From positions 1 through 64,000 of the forward strand of contig DXXK01000027.1 of NCBI GenBank assembly GCA_019416425.1: a stretch of DNA of 64,000 nt, written 5' to 3'. A model generated the notes under the pieces. The model was given only the letters and a program-made list of their open reading frames with translations. It was not told the DNA's origin and ran no database searches. Origin of the DNA: Bacteroidales bacterium (lineage in GTDB: Bacteria > Bacteroidota > Bacteroidia > Bacteroidales > Muribaculaceae). A program made the translations under genes and the position numbers. Every line of letters starts with the position of its first letter. Position 1 is the first letter of the stretch. Positions 23,125 to 34,000 of this stretch are shown here, piece by piece.

Positions 23125-26100
23125 ATGTATAAGATACTGTCTCGGCTTGCAGCCCTCGCGCTATTTGCCGTATTCACAATGAACGCCGCGGCGCAGAACC
23201 TAATCACCGTGAGCGGAACGATATTCGACCCGAAGGAGGGAGAACCGGTGATAGCCGCCTCCGTAATGGTCAAAGGCACCAAGACCGGATCATTCTCCGA
23301 TATAGACGGCAAATACACCATCAAGGCTCCGGCAAACGGAACGCTCGTATTCTCGGGCGTCGGTTACGAAACCGTTGAACAGAGAATCAACGGGCGTACG
23401 GAGATCAACGTCAACATGACATCCAACGACCAGCTTCTTGACGAGGTGATTGTGGTGGGTTACGGCGTGCAGCGCAAGAGCGATGTCACAGGCTCCATCT
23501 CATCTGTAAGTGGTAAGGATGTCAGCAGCGTTCCCACATCGTCGGTGCTTCAGGCTCTGCAGGGCAAGGCATCGGGTGTCAACATCATCCAGAACAGCGG
23601 TGCCCCCGGTGGCGCGACCACCATCAAGATCCGCGGTACGGGTACGGTCAATGACGCCGACCCGCTCTACGTGGTGGACGGCTTCATCGTAGATGACATA
23701 ACCCATATCAGCAACAACGATATCGCCAACATCGAGATCTTCAAGGATGCCGCCTCGTCGGCGGTGTATGGAGCGCGTGCAGCCAACGGTGTCGTCGTGA
23801 TAACCACAAAACAGGGTGAGGCCGGGAATGTGTCGGTCAATTTCGACAGTTATCTGGGCTTCTCCAACCCTTGGAAGAAAATCAAGGTAATGGGTACCGA
23901 GGATTATGCCTTGATGCAGGATTATATCAACGGAACAAGCCTATACTCGGCCGACGGTCGCCTGTATCAGACAAAACAGCCCGACGGGTCGTATGTATAC
24001 GATGACCACAAGCATTTCCTGGTGGACACCATCGCACGCAACTCTCCCGCCAACTGGTGGGACGCCATCACCCGTACGGGATTCAAGCAGCAATACAACC
24101 TGGCTGTGAGCGGTGGCAACGACAATACCAAATTCATGGTCAGTGCCGGATATTTCAATGAGAAGGGAATCGTGAGGGGGTCCGATTACAACCGATTCAA
24201 CGCCCGAGTCAATGTCAACCAGAAAATCACCAAATGGCTCACATTGATGGCGAATATCTCATATTCCAACGAGAACCGTGACCTTATCCCCGAGGGTTCG
24301 GCATCCGTGCTGAAACGCTCGCTGTACCAGAGTCCGATGGTGATGACCTACAATACAAAGGGTTACTGGACCGAGGACCATCCGCTGGCGCAGCTGGCCC
24401 GCTACCACCGCTCCACCAAACGTGACCGTCTGGACCTGAACGCAACCCTCTCGGCTGATTTCCTGAAATTCTTCAACTATCAGTTCAAGGCATCATACTA
24501 TGTAGCGCCACAGAAAAACATGAGGTTCACCGAGGTCAACGCACTGGAGGAGGATTTCCAGATGACTGACCTGACCTCTATCTACAACTACCGCAACACC
24601 ATCAATAAGTGGGAAATAAACAACCTGCTCACATTCAACTGGCATAACGATTTCAATTCAGTCACAGCCCTTATAGGCCAGACCGCCGAGGGTTACAAGA
24701 ACTCGTGGCAGGAGTCCACCAAGCGCGGCACGCCATCCAACGACTCCAACCAGTGGTATCTGTCAAGCGGTTTCACCGGCGACAAGACCTATGGTCTGGA
24801 CCGCAACTGGACGGCGGTCGGTTTCATCGGCCGGGTAAACTATAGTTTCAAGGACCGCTATCTGCTTCAGGCCAACGTACGTATCGACGGATCGTCGATG
24901 TTCTCCAGGAATAACCGGTGGGGTACATTCCCTTCGGTATCCTTAGGCTGGAAATTCTCGTCCGAGAGCTTCATGCGTGACCAGAACTGGCTGAGTCTCG
25001 GCAAACTGCGTTTAGGCTGGGGAAAGTTAGGTAACAACCGAATCGACGAGCTGTCGCGCTACACGTATCTGGTGAGCCAGTTCAATTATCCCTACGGACA
25101 GGGAACCCATGTGCTGCAGCCCGGCTTCACGTCGCTGACCATCGGCAACGACAACATCAAGTGGGAGAAGACCGAGACATACAACGTCGGTCTCGACCTG
25201 GCGTTCCTCAACAACCGACTGCTCTTCGGATTCGAATACTTCGACAAGAAAACCTCCGACATGCTTCTGGCCGTTCCGACGGTGCTGTCGGCGGGACTGG
25301 ACACCGACCCCATGACCAATGCAGGCGCCGTACGCAACTACGGTATCGAAACGAACCTGACTTACCGCCAGACTGTCGGCAATTTCGCGTTCGACATCGG
25401 CTTCAACCTCTCGTGGATAAAGAATAAGGTAACCTCGCTCGGTACAGGCAACGAGCCTATCTACGGAGCCTATCTGTCGGAAGGCAGCATAGTTGACTAT
25501 GTCACCAAGACGGCAGTTGGACGCCCCATCGGAAGTTTCTACGGCTATGTCACCGATGGCATCTTCCAGACCTACGACGAGGTGCGTGCCTCGGCGCAGT
25601 ATGAGCCGGGCAAGATGGATTCGGAGCAGACCACCCGGGTGGGAGACTTCCGTTTCAAGGATCTGAACGGCGACGGACGCATCACGGCCGAGGACCGCAC
25701 ATACCTCGGATCTCCGCTACCGGACTTTGTATTCGGCGTTCCTCTGAACTTCAAGTACAACTTCAAGGCCGGCGGTCTGGAACTCTCCATGTTCTTCCAG
25801 GGCCAGACGGGCAACAAGATCTACAACGTGATGGACTACTACCTGTACAACGCGGCCGAGGGCAACGTCTACGCCGATATCCGCAGCAAGCATTGGTCAG
25901 GCCAGGTTGCAGAGAACAGAGCGTTCTTCCCTCTCAACACCGAGGCCTCGATTCCTGACCTGGACGCAAACGACGCACCCCGCAATTTCCGCTCCAGCAA
26001 CTTCTTCGTGAAGGACGGCTCCTACGTGCGCCTCAAGGAACTGCGTCTGGCCTACTCGTTCGACGAGTCGCTCATCAAGCGCATCGGCCTCAAGTCCCTG

Positions 26101-26271
26101 ACCATCTCCGCGACAGCCTACAACCTTCTGACCTTCACCAAATACGACGGTTTCGATCCCGAGGTCGGCAAGGTAGACGGCACGGAGGGGAACAACCTAA
26201 GCATGGGTGTGGACCATGGTAATTATCCTCAGGCCCGGTCCTTCACCTTCGGCCTTCAGTTCGGATTCTAA
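23125..26271 (+). CDS. SusC/RagA-family TonB-linked outer-membrane transporter
   Basis: 1048 residues. Signal peptide (about 1-24), carboxypeptidase-regulatory-like domain (about 30-110: SGTIFDPKEGEPVIAASVMV), TonB-box/plug start DEVIVVGYGVQRKSDVTGS, plug with IKIRGTGTVNDADPLYVVDG, then a 22-strand barrel ending QARSFTFGLQFGF. Terminal Phe is typical for outer-membrane barrels. With the SusD lipoprotein encoded 24 bases downstream it imports an oligosaccharide, presumably the product of the arabinose-type glycan hydrolases in this region. Confidence 0.97.
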   Translation: MYKILSRLAALALFAVFTMNAAAQNLITVSGTIFDPKEGEPVIAASVMVKGTKTGSFSDIDGKYTIKAPANGTLVFSGVGYETVEQRINGRTEINVNMTSNDQLLDEVIVVGYGVQRKSDVTGSISSVSGKDVSSVPTSSVLQALQGKASGVNIIQNSGAPGGATTIKIRGTGTVNDADPLYVVDGFIVDDITHISNNDIANIEIFKDAASSAVYGARAANGVVVITTKQGEAGNVSVNFDSYLGFSNPWKKIKVMGTEDYALMQDYINGTSLYSADGRLYQTKQPDGSYVYDDHKHFLVDTIARNSPANWWDAITRTGFKQQYNLAVSGGNDNTKFMVSAGYFNEKGIVRGSDYNRFNARVNVNQKITKWLTLMANISYSNENRDLIPEGSASVLKRSLYQSPMVMTYNTKGYWTEDHPLAQLARYHRSTKRDRLDLNATLSADFLKFFNYQFKASYYVAPQKNMRFTEVNALEEDFQMTDLTSIYNYRNTINKWEINNLLTFNWHNDFNSVTALIGQTAEGYKNSWQESTKRGTPSNDSNQWYLSSGFTGDKTYGLDRNWTAVGFIGRVNYSFKDRYLLQANVRIDGSSMFSRNNRWGTFPSVSLGWKFSSESFMRDQNWLSLGKLRLGWGKLGNNRIDELSRYTYLVSQFNYPYGQGTHVLQPGFTSLTIGNDNIKWEKTETYNVGLDLAFLNNRLLFGFEYFDKKTSDMLLAVPTVLSAGLDTDPMTNAGAVRNYGIETNLTYRQTVGNFAFDIGFNLSWIKNKVTSLGTGNEPIYGAYLSEGSIVDYVTKTAVGRPIGSFYGYVTDGIFQTYDEVRASAQYEPGKMDSEQTTRVGDFRFKDLNGDGRITAEDRTYLGSPLPDFVFGVPLNFKYNFKAGGLELSMFFQGQTGNKIYNVMDYYLYNAAEGNVYADIRSKHWSGQVAENRAFFPLNTEASIPDLDANDAPRNFRSSNFFVKDGSYVRLKELRLAYSFDESLIKRIGLKSLTISATAYNLLTFTKYDGFDPEVGKVDGTEGNNLSMGVDHGNYPQARSFTFGLQFGF

Positions 26272-26295
26272 ACAGCTTCTTAAAGATAACAAGAC

Positions 26296-28011
26296 ATGAA
26301 ACTTCCAAATATATTCAATCTGGGCAAACATGGCGTCAAGGCCATGCTCCTGACGCTTGCGTTGGGTTCGATGACCCTGACGGGATGTAATGATTTCCTG
26401 GAGCAGGATGTGAAGGGAAACAACATAGAGCAGGATTTCTACGACACCCGCTATAAACTTCAGGCCAGCCTCAATGCGGTTTACGACATCCTGCAGAGCG
26501 ACGCGATGCAGGATACGGACTGGCGTTTCGGCGAGGCGCTCGGCGACCATGTGATCGGTACTGACGAGGGACTATCCAGCCACATGGGACAGCTGGTACA
26601 TTTCCGATTCAACACCTCCAACAATTTCATCCGCAACCGGTGGGAGATCTACTATAAGGGAATCCACCGCGTGAACCAGGTTATAGCCAACATCGACCGC
26701 GCTAAGGTGTCCACCAATGACTATTCCGCATATCGCGAGATCCGCGAGATACTGGGCCAGGCTAAATTCCTGCGGGCGTATTTCTATTTCAATCTTGTCA
26801 AGACATTCGGCGGTGTTCCAATCCGTCCGGAAGTGGAGACCGTCGACAACCTGGTGATACCCAGAAGTACGCGTGAGGAGACCTACGCATATATCGAAAA
26901 GGATCTGCGCGAGGCAGCCATCATGCTTCCCAACAGATACACCTCCAACAATTCGGGCAAGGCAAGCGCCGGTGCGGCGACCGCCCTGCTGATGAAGGTG
27001 CTGATGTACGAGGCGACGCCCGGAACTCCGTCCGACAAATGGCAGGAGATTGTGAAATTGGGCGAATATTTCGTCAAAGGCTATCCGATGACGCTGAAGG
27101 AAATGCTCCACTACCCCGACAACTACGGCGACATGGAATGGGAGGATCTCCGTAAGTCATTGTGGTTCAAGCCGCGTGAGCTTAATGCGGAGACCGACCC
27201 CTACGAGGCTCCGGAATCCGCCTGCCCCATCCTGCTGAACGCCTACTCGCTCAAGTACGTTGACGCCTACGGCAATCCCATCACCTACGACCAGCAGTTC
27301 TATCTGCAGGGGGAGTTCTGCCAGGGCTCCATCTTTGAGATCGTGTTCAAGGAATCGGGCGACGGCACGTCCGGCGATGTGAACGAGGGAGGCTATATTT
27401 TCGATACACTTTTCAGTGTCAACAGCCCGATATATTCAATCAGCGACATCATCACCAAGCTTTACGGCACGGATGTGCGACGCAGCTTCACCATCGGGCA
27501 TCATGAATACACGCCCGACATGGAGAATACCGAGATCGGTTCGGGACATATTTTGTCGCTAAAGTGGTACACACCCATCAAGGACCGCCCGGTCTATGGC
27601 GGCGACAATGGCAAGAACCGCCGCATCCTTCGGTACGCCGACGTGGTGCTGATGTACGCCGAGGCGTTGAACGAGTGCGGCAAGGGAGCCGAGTCTCTGG
27701 AGCAGCTCAACAGCAACAAGCGGGTTGTGAACGAGATCAACAGCGGCTCGTCCCTCTACATAGGCGGTGGCTATGGATACCTCCGCGACCAGATCTGGAA
27801 GGAGCGCGAGATAGAGTTCGCATTTGAATGGGACCGTTTCTTCGACCTTGTGCGCCAGGGTCGCGCCAAATCGGTGCTCCAGGCATTCAGCCAGACACGT
27901 TCCAACCAGAGGGGTGTCTACTTCCGCGAAGGCATCAACGAGGTGTTCCCCATCCCGCAGATGGAGATAGATGTCTCCAATGGTGTGGTCACTCAGAATC
28001 CGGGATACTAA
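26296..28011 (+). CDS. SusD/RagB-family surface glycan-binding lipoprotein
   Basis: 571 residues. Lipoprotein signal with lipobox LTGC (SMTLTGCNDFLEQDV), then the mostly helical SusD fold with tetratricopeptide-like repeats (GQAKFLRAYFYFNLVKTFGGVPIRPE is a hallmark segment) and the C-terminal half (RRILRYADVVLMYAEALNEC; EREIEFAFEWDRFFDLVRQG). Acts as the lid of the SusC transporter encoded just upstream. Same operon. Confidence 0.97.
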   Translation: MKLPNIFNLGKHGVKAMLLTLALGSMTLTGCNDFLEQDVKGNNIEQDFYDTRYKLQASLNAVYDILQSDAMQDTDWRFGEALGDHVIGTDEGLSSHMGQLVHFRFNTSNNFIRNRWEIYYKGIHRVNQVIANIDRAKVSTNDYSAYREIREILGQAKFLRAYFYFNLVKTFGGVPIRPEVETVDNLVIPRSTREETYAYIEKDLREAAIMLPNRYTSNNSGKASAGAATALLMKVLMYEATPGTPSDKWQEIVKLGEYFVKGYPMTLKEMLHYPDNYGDMEWEDLRKSLWFKPRELNAETDPYEAPESACPILLNAYSLKYVDAYGNPITYDQQFYLQGEFCQGSIFEIVFKESGDGTSGDVNEGGYIFDTLFSVNSPIYSISDIITKLYGTDVRRSFTIGHHEYTPDMENTEIGSGHILSLKWYTPIKDRPVYGGDNGKNRRILRYADVVLMYAEALNECGKGAESLEQLNSNKRVVNEINSGSSLYIGGGYGYLRDQIWKEREIEFAFEWDRFFDLVRQGRAKSVLQAFSQTRSNQRGVYFREGINEVFPIPQMEIDVSNGVVTQNPGY

Positions 28012-28021
28012 TATCTTCTTG

Positions 28022-28091
28022 ATGTGGAATGTGTAATGTTTCGCCGCAGGGACACGTTACATATCCAGAGCATTCATTGCACATTCCACAT
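28022..28091. repeat. 12-bp inverted repeat spanning the susD-lipoprotein gap
   Basis: ATGTGGAATGTG (28022-28033) is perfectly complementary to 28080-28091, with a further AATG/CATT pairing inside. It fills the gap between susD and the next gene and would fold in the messenger. It may be a processing or stability element that sets the ratio of SusC/D to downstream products. Confidence 0.55.
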
Positions 28092-28124
28092 GAACTATTC
28101 CATATTGAAAAAGTAATCGACATT

Positions 28125-29093
28125 ATGAAAAAAAGTGTGTTGTTCATGGTGCTCGCGCTTGCGATGACGGCTTGTTCCGACGAGGAGGTTGCACAGCCGA
28201 AAGCAGCCATTGAACTTGATAAGAATACAGCTGAGATAAATGAATCCCTGACCTTGCGTTTCACCGGCTCGGCCGACAACGTGGTGGTCTTCCCCGGCGA
28301 TGAGGGTCAGGATTACGAGCTTGTGTCCGAGGGCAACTCGGGACTTGTGGTAAACAAGGGCCTTTTCACATACGCCTACTCTACACCTGGAGTATATAAG
28401 CTGGTCTGCGTGGCCACTAACCATGCCAACGAGGGACAGTCGCTGCTGTCCGACACCTGCTCCATGTGGGTGCGGGTGGTGGATGACGTGACCGAGATCA
28501 CGCGTCTGTCGGCGCCGCAGGTTCTCTACGACGAGGTCTTCGCAACCCTCCATGGCGACAGGGACTGGGTGCTGGCGCTTCCGAAGAAGATGCGTTTCAG
28601 CAACTCAGACCGTAACGTGAACCTGAACCAGCGTCTCAAGTTCTATATCCCATCCCAGGCCACTCAGGTTTTCATCGATGGTGCTCCATATAAAAATACG
28701 TCAAGGTATAATCTTGCAAATGTGCTGGAAGTCAAGACCGTTTCCCATGAAGGGACCGAGCGTGTCTACAATCTGCACACACTGAACTACGGTGAGTTCG
28801 CTACCTTCGCGCTGGCCGGAGTCAACGGCACGCTGCAGCGCACCGAGTTCGATTACGCCTACTCCGAAATAAACCTTGCCGTTCCGGCAGGGACAGATGT
28901 CAAGGCTCTGGCTCCGACGTTCACCCTGAACGGCGATAACGTGAAGGTATATGTAAACGGCGTGGAGCAGACCCCGGGTGTCACTGTCCAGGATTACACG
29001 AACCCAGTTACCTATAGTTTCATCACGACCTCGACCTCCAATCCGGCAATCACCATCGAGTCCACCTGCAAAGTAAGTGTAACCAAGCAATGA
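28125..29093 (+). CDS. Surface lipoprotein in SusE/SusF position (accessory glycan-binding)
   Basis: 322 residues from the ATG at 28125; a longer frame upstream runs through the inverted repeat and is rejected. Lipobox MTAC (LALAMTACSDEE). The first 130 residues look like an Ig/PKD-type domain (AEINESLTLRFTGSADNVVVFPGDEG). Two later beta domains have VFIDGAPYKNTSRYNLANVLEV and VKVYVNGVEQTPGVTVQDYTN, which resemble repeated bacterial Ig-like units. Position after susD and before a hydrolase fits a surface glycan-binding protein, but sequence shows no known binding signature. Its stop overlaps the next start (ATGA). Confidence 0.75.
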   Translation: MKKSVLFMVLALAMTACSDEEVAQPKAAIELDKNTAEINESLTLRFTGSADNVVVFPGDEGQDYELVSEGNSGLVVNKGLFTYAYSTPGVYKLVCVATNHANEGQSLLSDTCSMWVRVVDDVTEITRLSAPQVLYDEVFATLHGDRDWVLALPKKMRFSNSDRNVNLNQRLKFYIPSQATQVFIDGAPYKNTSRYNLANVLEVKTVSHEGTERVYNLHTLNYGEFATFALAGVNGTLQRTEFDYAYSEINLAVPAGTDVKALAPTFTLNGDNVKVYVNGVEQTPGVTVQDYTNPVTYSFITTSTSNPAITIESTCKVSVTKQ

Positions 29094-31048
29094 AAAAGAT
29101 CCTCATATCCATATTTTCAGCAATAGTCATGGTCTCGTCGCTTTCGGCGGCGAGGCATGACCCGTATAACGGTTCCCGCATCTACTGGGATGTAAACTCC
29201 AAGACGACACTGTTCCCGTCCGGTAATTATGCACGCATAATCCAGCTTCAAGGCGGAAGATTGATGTCTGTCGCGGAATCGGGCGGTGGCATATCCGTAG
29301 CCTACAGTGAGAATGGCGGATCCTCCTGGACATCACCGCAACTCATAATGCGGAGTGCCGCGTTGGTGCCGTATGCGGTGCCCGATGCCATCCAGCTTAC
29401 AGACGGTACGATTGTGGTAGGTTTCAATCCACGCCCGTCGGCACCATATTCAGATGACCGTAAGTTCGGCATACGCGTTACCCGCAGCACCGACAACGGC
29501 AGGACCTGGAGCGACCCTATCTTCGTATACGACGCGCAATCAACATCCTCGGACGGTTGCTGGGAACCAAGTTTCCTGGAGTTGCCGTCAGGCGAACTGC
29601 AATGCTATTTCGCCAATGAGAATAATTTCCAGACGTCGAACGAGCAGGAGATATCGATGAGCCGATCGTTCGATGGCGGACAAACCTGGAGTGCTCCGGT
29701 CCGCATCTGTTATCGCGGTGGTTCCCGCGATGGGATGCCGGTTCCGATCCTGACCGAAAATGACGAGATAGTCGTGATAATCGAGGATAACGGCCATCCC
29801 AACCGTGGCGGGTTCCGCGCCACAACGGTACGCTCACCGTTATCGGAAAACTGGGCTCACTGGGTCGATGCCGGTAGTGAGCGACGCGAGATGATTTTTG
29901 CCGACGACGCCGAAAAGACCTTTATCTCGGCCGCTCCGTATCTACGCAAGCTCGGTACATCGGAAACCATAGCATCCTGGCAGGGCGACCATGGAGACCG
30001 TAAGGGTAAGGGAGAATCGTTTTTCGATATGTTCGTGGCGGTCGGCGATGCGGATGCCCGCAATTTCCGCTCGGTCAGCCAGCCTTTCGGACTGAGCCTG
30101 TCGCAGCATGGCCTCTGGAACTCCGTCACAGCTCTTGACGACGGCACGGTCTTCGCCCTTTCGTCAATCGGAGACTCGACGCACGGAAACGCCATCAACA
30201 TGATGCGCGGACGTGCCATGAAGGGTTACACCGCCAATTTCGGGACCCCCGTGATAGATGCCTCCTTCAGCGGCGAGGACTGGACCGTCAAGAATGCCCA
30301 GCAGATCATTATGGGCAGTTATTCCACGCGCAACCGCGCCACGATGGATTTCCTCTACGACAACGAGAACCTATACTTCTATGCCAGGGTGGTGGACCGT
30401 ACCATCTATACCGACAAGGTCGACGACGACGGCATAACACTGGGCCTGGACCTGGATAACTGCTGCGACACCTATCCCCAGCAGGGGATGTACCGTATTT
30501 TCATGGATGCCAACGGCTCGCTGAGATTCTACGAAGGGAACTCCAATAAGTGGAAGGAGGTGTCCGTTCCCGCGAGCGTGAGGTATGCGGTGAATGTGAA
30601 ATCATCCTACTACGATATGGAGATCGCCATTCCCTGGGATGTACTGGGTTGTGAAGCGGTGCCGGTCGATAGGCTGATGAGATGCTTTCTTGAAGTACGC
30701 GACCGTCGCGATGGCGAGATCGTGAATGAGTCTGTACCCGACGCATTGTTGCGGCAGTCGTGGACATGGCCTGAATTCCGCCTTAATCCTTCGGGGAGCA
30801 GCGGAGTGAAGGTGGTGACGGAGAATATTAAAAAGAGTCGGGTAACCGTAAATGGCGGCAATGTCAACGTGAAGTCCTCACGTGACATTGCTTCCGTCAC
30901 GCTATACGAGATTTCCGGGAGGAAGAGGACCGAAAAGGCTGTGCATGCCAATGAATGCACATTCGATGTGACGGGTATTAGGGGAGTCTATATCCTCGAT
31001 ACGATATTCACAGACGGCACTTCCGAAAGATCCAAAATAATGATATGA
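29090..31048 (+). CDS. Sialidase-fold glycosidase (GH93-like) with CBM9-like module and sorting tail
   Basis: 652 residues with a signal peptide (about 1-20). The first 370 residues form a six-bladed sialidase-type propeller with Asp-box repeats SENGGSSWTSP, STDNGRTWSDP and SFDGGQTWSAP. It lacks the arginine-triad FRIP context of true sialidases, which favours GH93 (exo-1,5-alpha-L-arabinanase) or a related group. Residues about 385-560 (ATMDFLYDNENLYFYARVVDRT) look like a family 9 carbohydrate-binding module, and the last 75 residues like a type IX sorting domain. It is coupled by ATGA overlaps to both neighbours. With two GH43 genes it suggests arabinan degradation. Confidence 0.78.
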   Translation: MKKILISIFSAIVMVSSLSAARHDPYNGSRIYWDVNSKTTLFPSGNYARIIQLQGGRLMSVAESGGGISVAYSENGGSSWTSPQLIMRSAALVPYAVPDAIQLTDGTIVVGFNPRPSAPYSDDRKFGIRVTRSTDNGRTWSDPIFVYDAQSTSSDGCWEPSFLELPSGELQCYFANENNFQTSNEQEISMSRSFDGGQTWSAPVRICYRGGSRDGMPVPILTENDEIVVIIEDNGHPNRGGFRATTVRSPLSENWAHWVDAGSERREMIFADDAEKTFISAAPYLRKLGTSETIASWQGDHGDRKGKGESFFDMFVAVGDADARNFRSVSQPFGLSLSQHGLWNSVTALDDGTVFALSSIGDSTHGNAINMMRGRAMKGYTANFGTPVIDASFSGEDWTVKNAQQIIMGSYSTRNRATMDFLYDNENLYFYARVVDRTIYTDKVDDDGITLGLDLDNCCDTYPQQGMYRIFMDANGSLRFYEGNSNKWKEVSVPASVRYAVNVKSSYYDMEIAIPWDVLGCEAVPVDRLMRCFLEVRDRRDGEIVNESVPDALLRQSWTWPEFRLNPSGSSGVKVVTENIKKSRVTVNGGNVNVKSSRDIASVTLYEISGRKRTEKAVHANECTFDVTGIRGVYILDTIFTDGTSERSKIMI

Positions 31049-34000
31049 AGAAATCAATACCATATATCGGCGTGGGCATGCATCGGGGGAGGGGCATTCA
31101 CGTTATTTCATTTATTATCATATTGTTTGCCATCGGGGGATTGCTTCCGGTGGCTTCGCGCGCCCAGGAAGCATATCATTTCACTCATCTAAGGAGTGAC
31201 AACGGTCTGCCGCACCAGCAGATCATGTCGATGGCGTTCGACCATGACGGGATGCTGTGGGTGGGCACCAGAAACGGTCTGGCAAAATACGACGGGTACT
31301 CCTTCGTGGTCTATTACCATGATGCGTCCGACGCCAGTTCGATACCGCATAACTTCATCCGGAAAATACTTGTGGACCGGTATAATAATGTGTGGATAGG
31401 CACGGATGCCGGTATAAGCCGTTACCGCCGGGATAAGGATGATTTCGAGAACCATGATGTCGATGGACAGCATATTTCCGAGATCGTGGAGACTCACGAC
31501 GGAGGAATTGTATGCTCCGGCGACCGTATATTCAGAAAGGGTGTCAAGGACACTTCCTTCAGGTATGTTCCGCGTCATGTGGAGGGATATGTGACCGGTA
31601 TGGCGGTTGCTCCTGACGGACGTGTGTTCGTGTCAACCAATCAATCCATAGCCTACTATTCCCCGTCGATGAATGCCGAGACGATGCTTGATGCATCCGT
31701 TTATTCTGATTTCATGAAGGGATTCGATGTACTGGCTCCGCTTTATTTCGATAAGAAAGGCAATCTATGGATCGGACGTGACGGACATGGAGTCATGAGC
31801 CTGAATCTGAAAACCGGCAGTCGTACCATCTATCCGGAGACGGTATTGTCCGACGGTACGGTAAGGGACATCACCCAAGACTCGATGGGTAACATTCTGC
31901 TGGGGACGGAAAAGGGTATAACCGTAATCAATACCGCGACGGGAGCGATAAGCAAGGTGAAGCAGGAATTCGGCAACTCACGCACCCTTTCCGACAATGC
32001 CATCTATTGTATTGTTCCGGATTCCCAAGACAATATATGGGTCGGGACCTACTTTGGCGGTATCAATCTGTTGCAACGCAATGCACGGCAGTTCAGGTGG
32101 ATCGCCCCCGGCTATGACTCCACGACACTCTCGGGCAAGGCCGTGCGCCGGGTTATAGAGGTGAACGAGCATCTGCTGTGGCTTGCCACTGAGGACGGTG
32201 GCATCAATATGCTGGATCTGACCGATAATTCCGTCAGACGCTTCAACAGCATTCCGGAACTGGGTACCAATGTACATGAGCTGTATTACGATGAGAACAC
32301 AGGGGATATCTGGATCGGAACATTCCGTAACGGATTGTTCCGGTACAATACAAAAAGCGGGGCACACCGGCATTATACCGTATTCAACGGCAGTGGATTG
32401 CGAAGCGATGCGATTTTTGCCGTCGTGAGACAGAAGAGTGGCGACCTGTGGATAGCCACGACATTGGGACTTAAACGCTACGATCCGCAGACGGACTCGT
32501 TCCAGGCGACCGGACATCCTGTACTTGACGGAGACTTTGTGTATTGCCTCCATGCCGACAGGAAAGGGAATCTCTGGGCCGGAACGGTGAACAGCGGACT
32601 GTACCGCATAGATGGCCGATCGCGTGAGGTAAAAGGATGGGCCCGGCAGGAATCAGGTGGGATTCCCGACAGCTATGTCACGACTGTCTTCGAGGACCGC
32701 AAGGGACGCATCCTGGTCGGCACCAACAACAGCGGCGTGCATATAATCGACGGGAAGACCCTGTCGGCGTCGGAATTCCCATGCAATGAGGGTGCATGGG
32801 GAACCGTGTGCTCGATTGGCGAGGACAAGACGGGAACAATATGGATAACTACCTCGGGAGGACTGTTCAAGGTGAATCCGGAAAATCTCTCGACGGTTAA
32901 ATTCACCACTTCGGACGGACTGCCGGAGAACCAGTTCAATTTCTCGTCTATAATGCAGGCGTCGGACGGCGAGCTGTATTGCGGAACAGTCAACGGCCTG
33001 GTGAAATTCAGTCCCGATATCAGGAAGCGTGGTGACCGTAAGTCTCCGGTACATCTGTGGTGTCTTGCCCTCAACAGCAATCCGCTCACGCCGCGAACCA
33101 AGGATTCCCCGCTGTCTTCGACTCTGGATGCGACCAAGGAGCTGGTTCTGGGCTATGCCGACTCGCGCATATTCAGTATCGATTACGGGATAGTGGATCC
33201 TGTAGGGGCGGAAAACGCAAGGTATCAGATATTCATCGAGGGTCTTGACAAGGAGTGGCGTGATGTCGGCTCGCAGCGTCGATTCACCGCCATGGAACTT
33301 CCCTACGGCTCGTATGTATTCAAGGTCAGGGCGCTGACCTCTGGCGACAATTGGGATTCTGCGCCAATCCGCGAGCTCGACCTGAGGATTAAGCCTCCGT
33401 ACTATCTTTCCTCGACCGCATGGTTCATATATATCCTGCTCGGAATCTCGCTGTGCTACGTGGTTTACCGTCTCGTTACATGGCGCGTGCGCGAGAAGCA
33501 ACAGAAGAAACTCAATCAGATCGAACAGGAGAAGAAGGATGAGCTGAACCGTGAGAAGATGGAGTTCTTCACCAACATCTCGCATGAACTCAAGACACCG
33601 TTGAGCCTTATCCTTGCACCGCTCAAGCACCTTTCGTCGGAGGAGCACATGTCCGAGATATCGCAGGAACGGCTGTCCACGGCCATCGCGAACACCTCGA
33701 AGATGATCGACCTGATCAACGAACTTGTGACTTTCAACCGAGTGGAATCCGGCAATTTCCAGCTGTTCCTGCAGAAGGGCAACCCGTTGGAACTGATCGA
33801 GACCTGGTCGGGATATTTCCGCGGCCCGGCGTCGGAGAAGAATATCTCCGTCAATGTGATGACACAGAACAACGGCGAGGAGGTGTGGTATTCCACAACC
33901 TATCTGGAGCGTATCCTGAGCAATCTTCTGTCAAATGCCATCAAGTATACGGGCGAGAACGGTAGCGTGGATGTACGTGCCTCCATCATGGAGGGTGACG

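Noticed and set aside
29090..31048. True sialidase (GH33) call for the propeller enzyme
   Set aside because: Asp-boxes are present but the arginine-triad/FRIP context near the N-terminus is not seen, and the operon lacks sialic acid genes.
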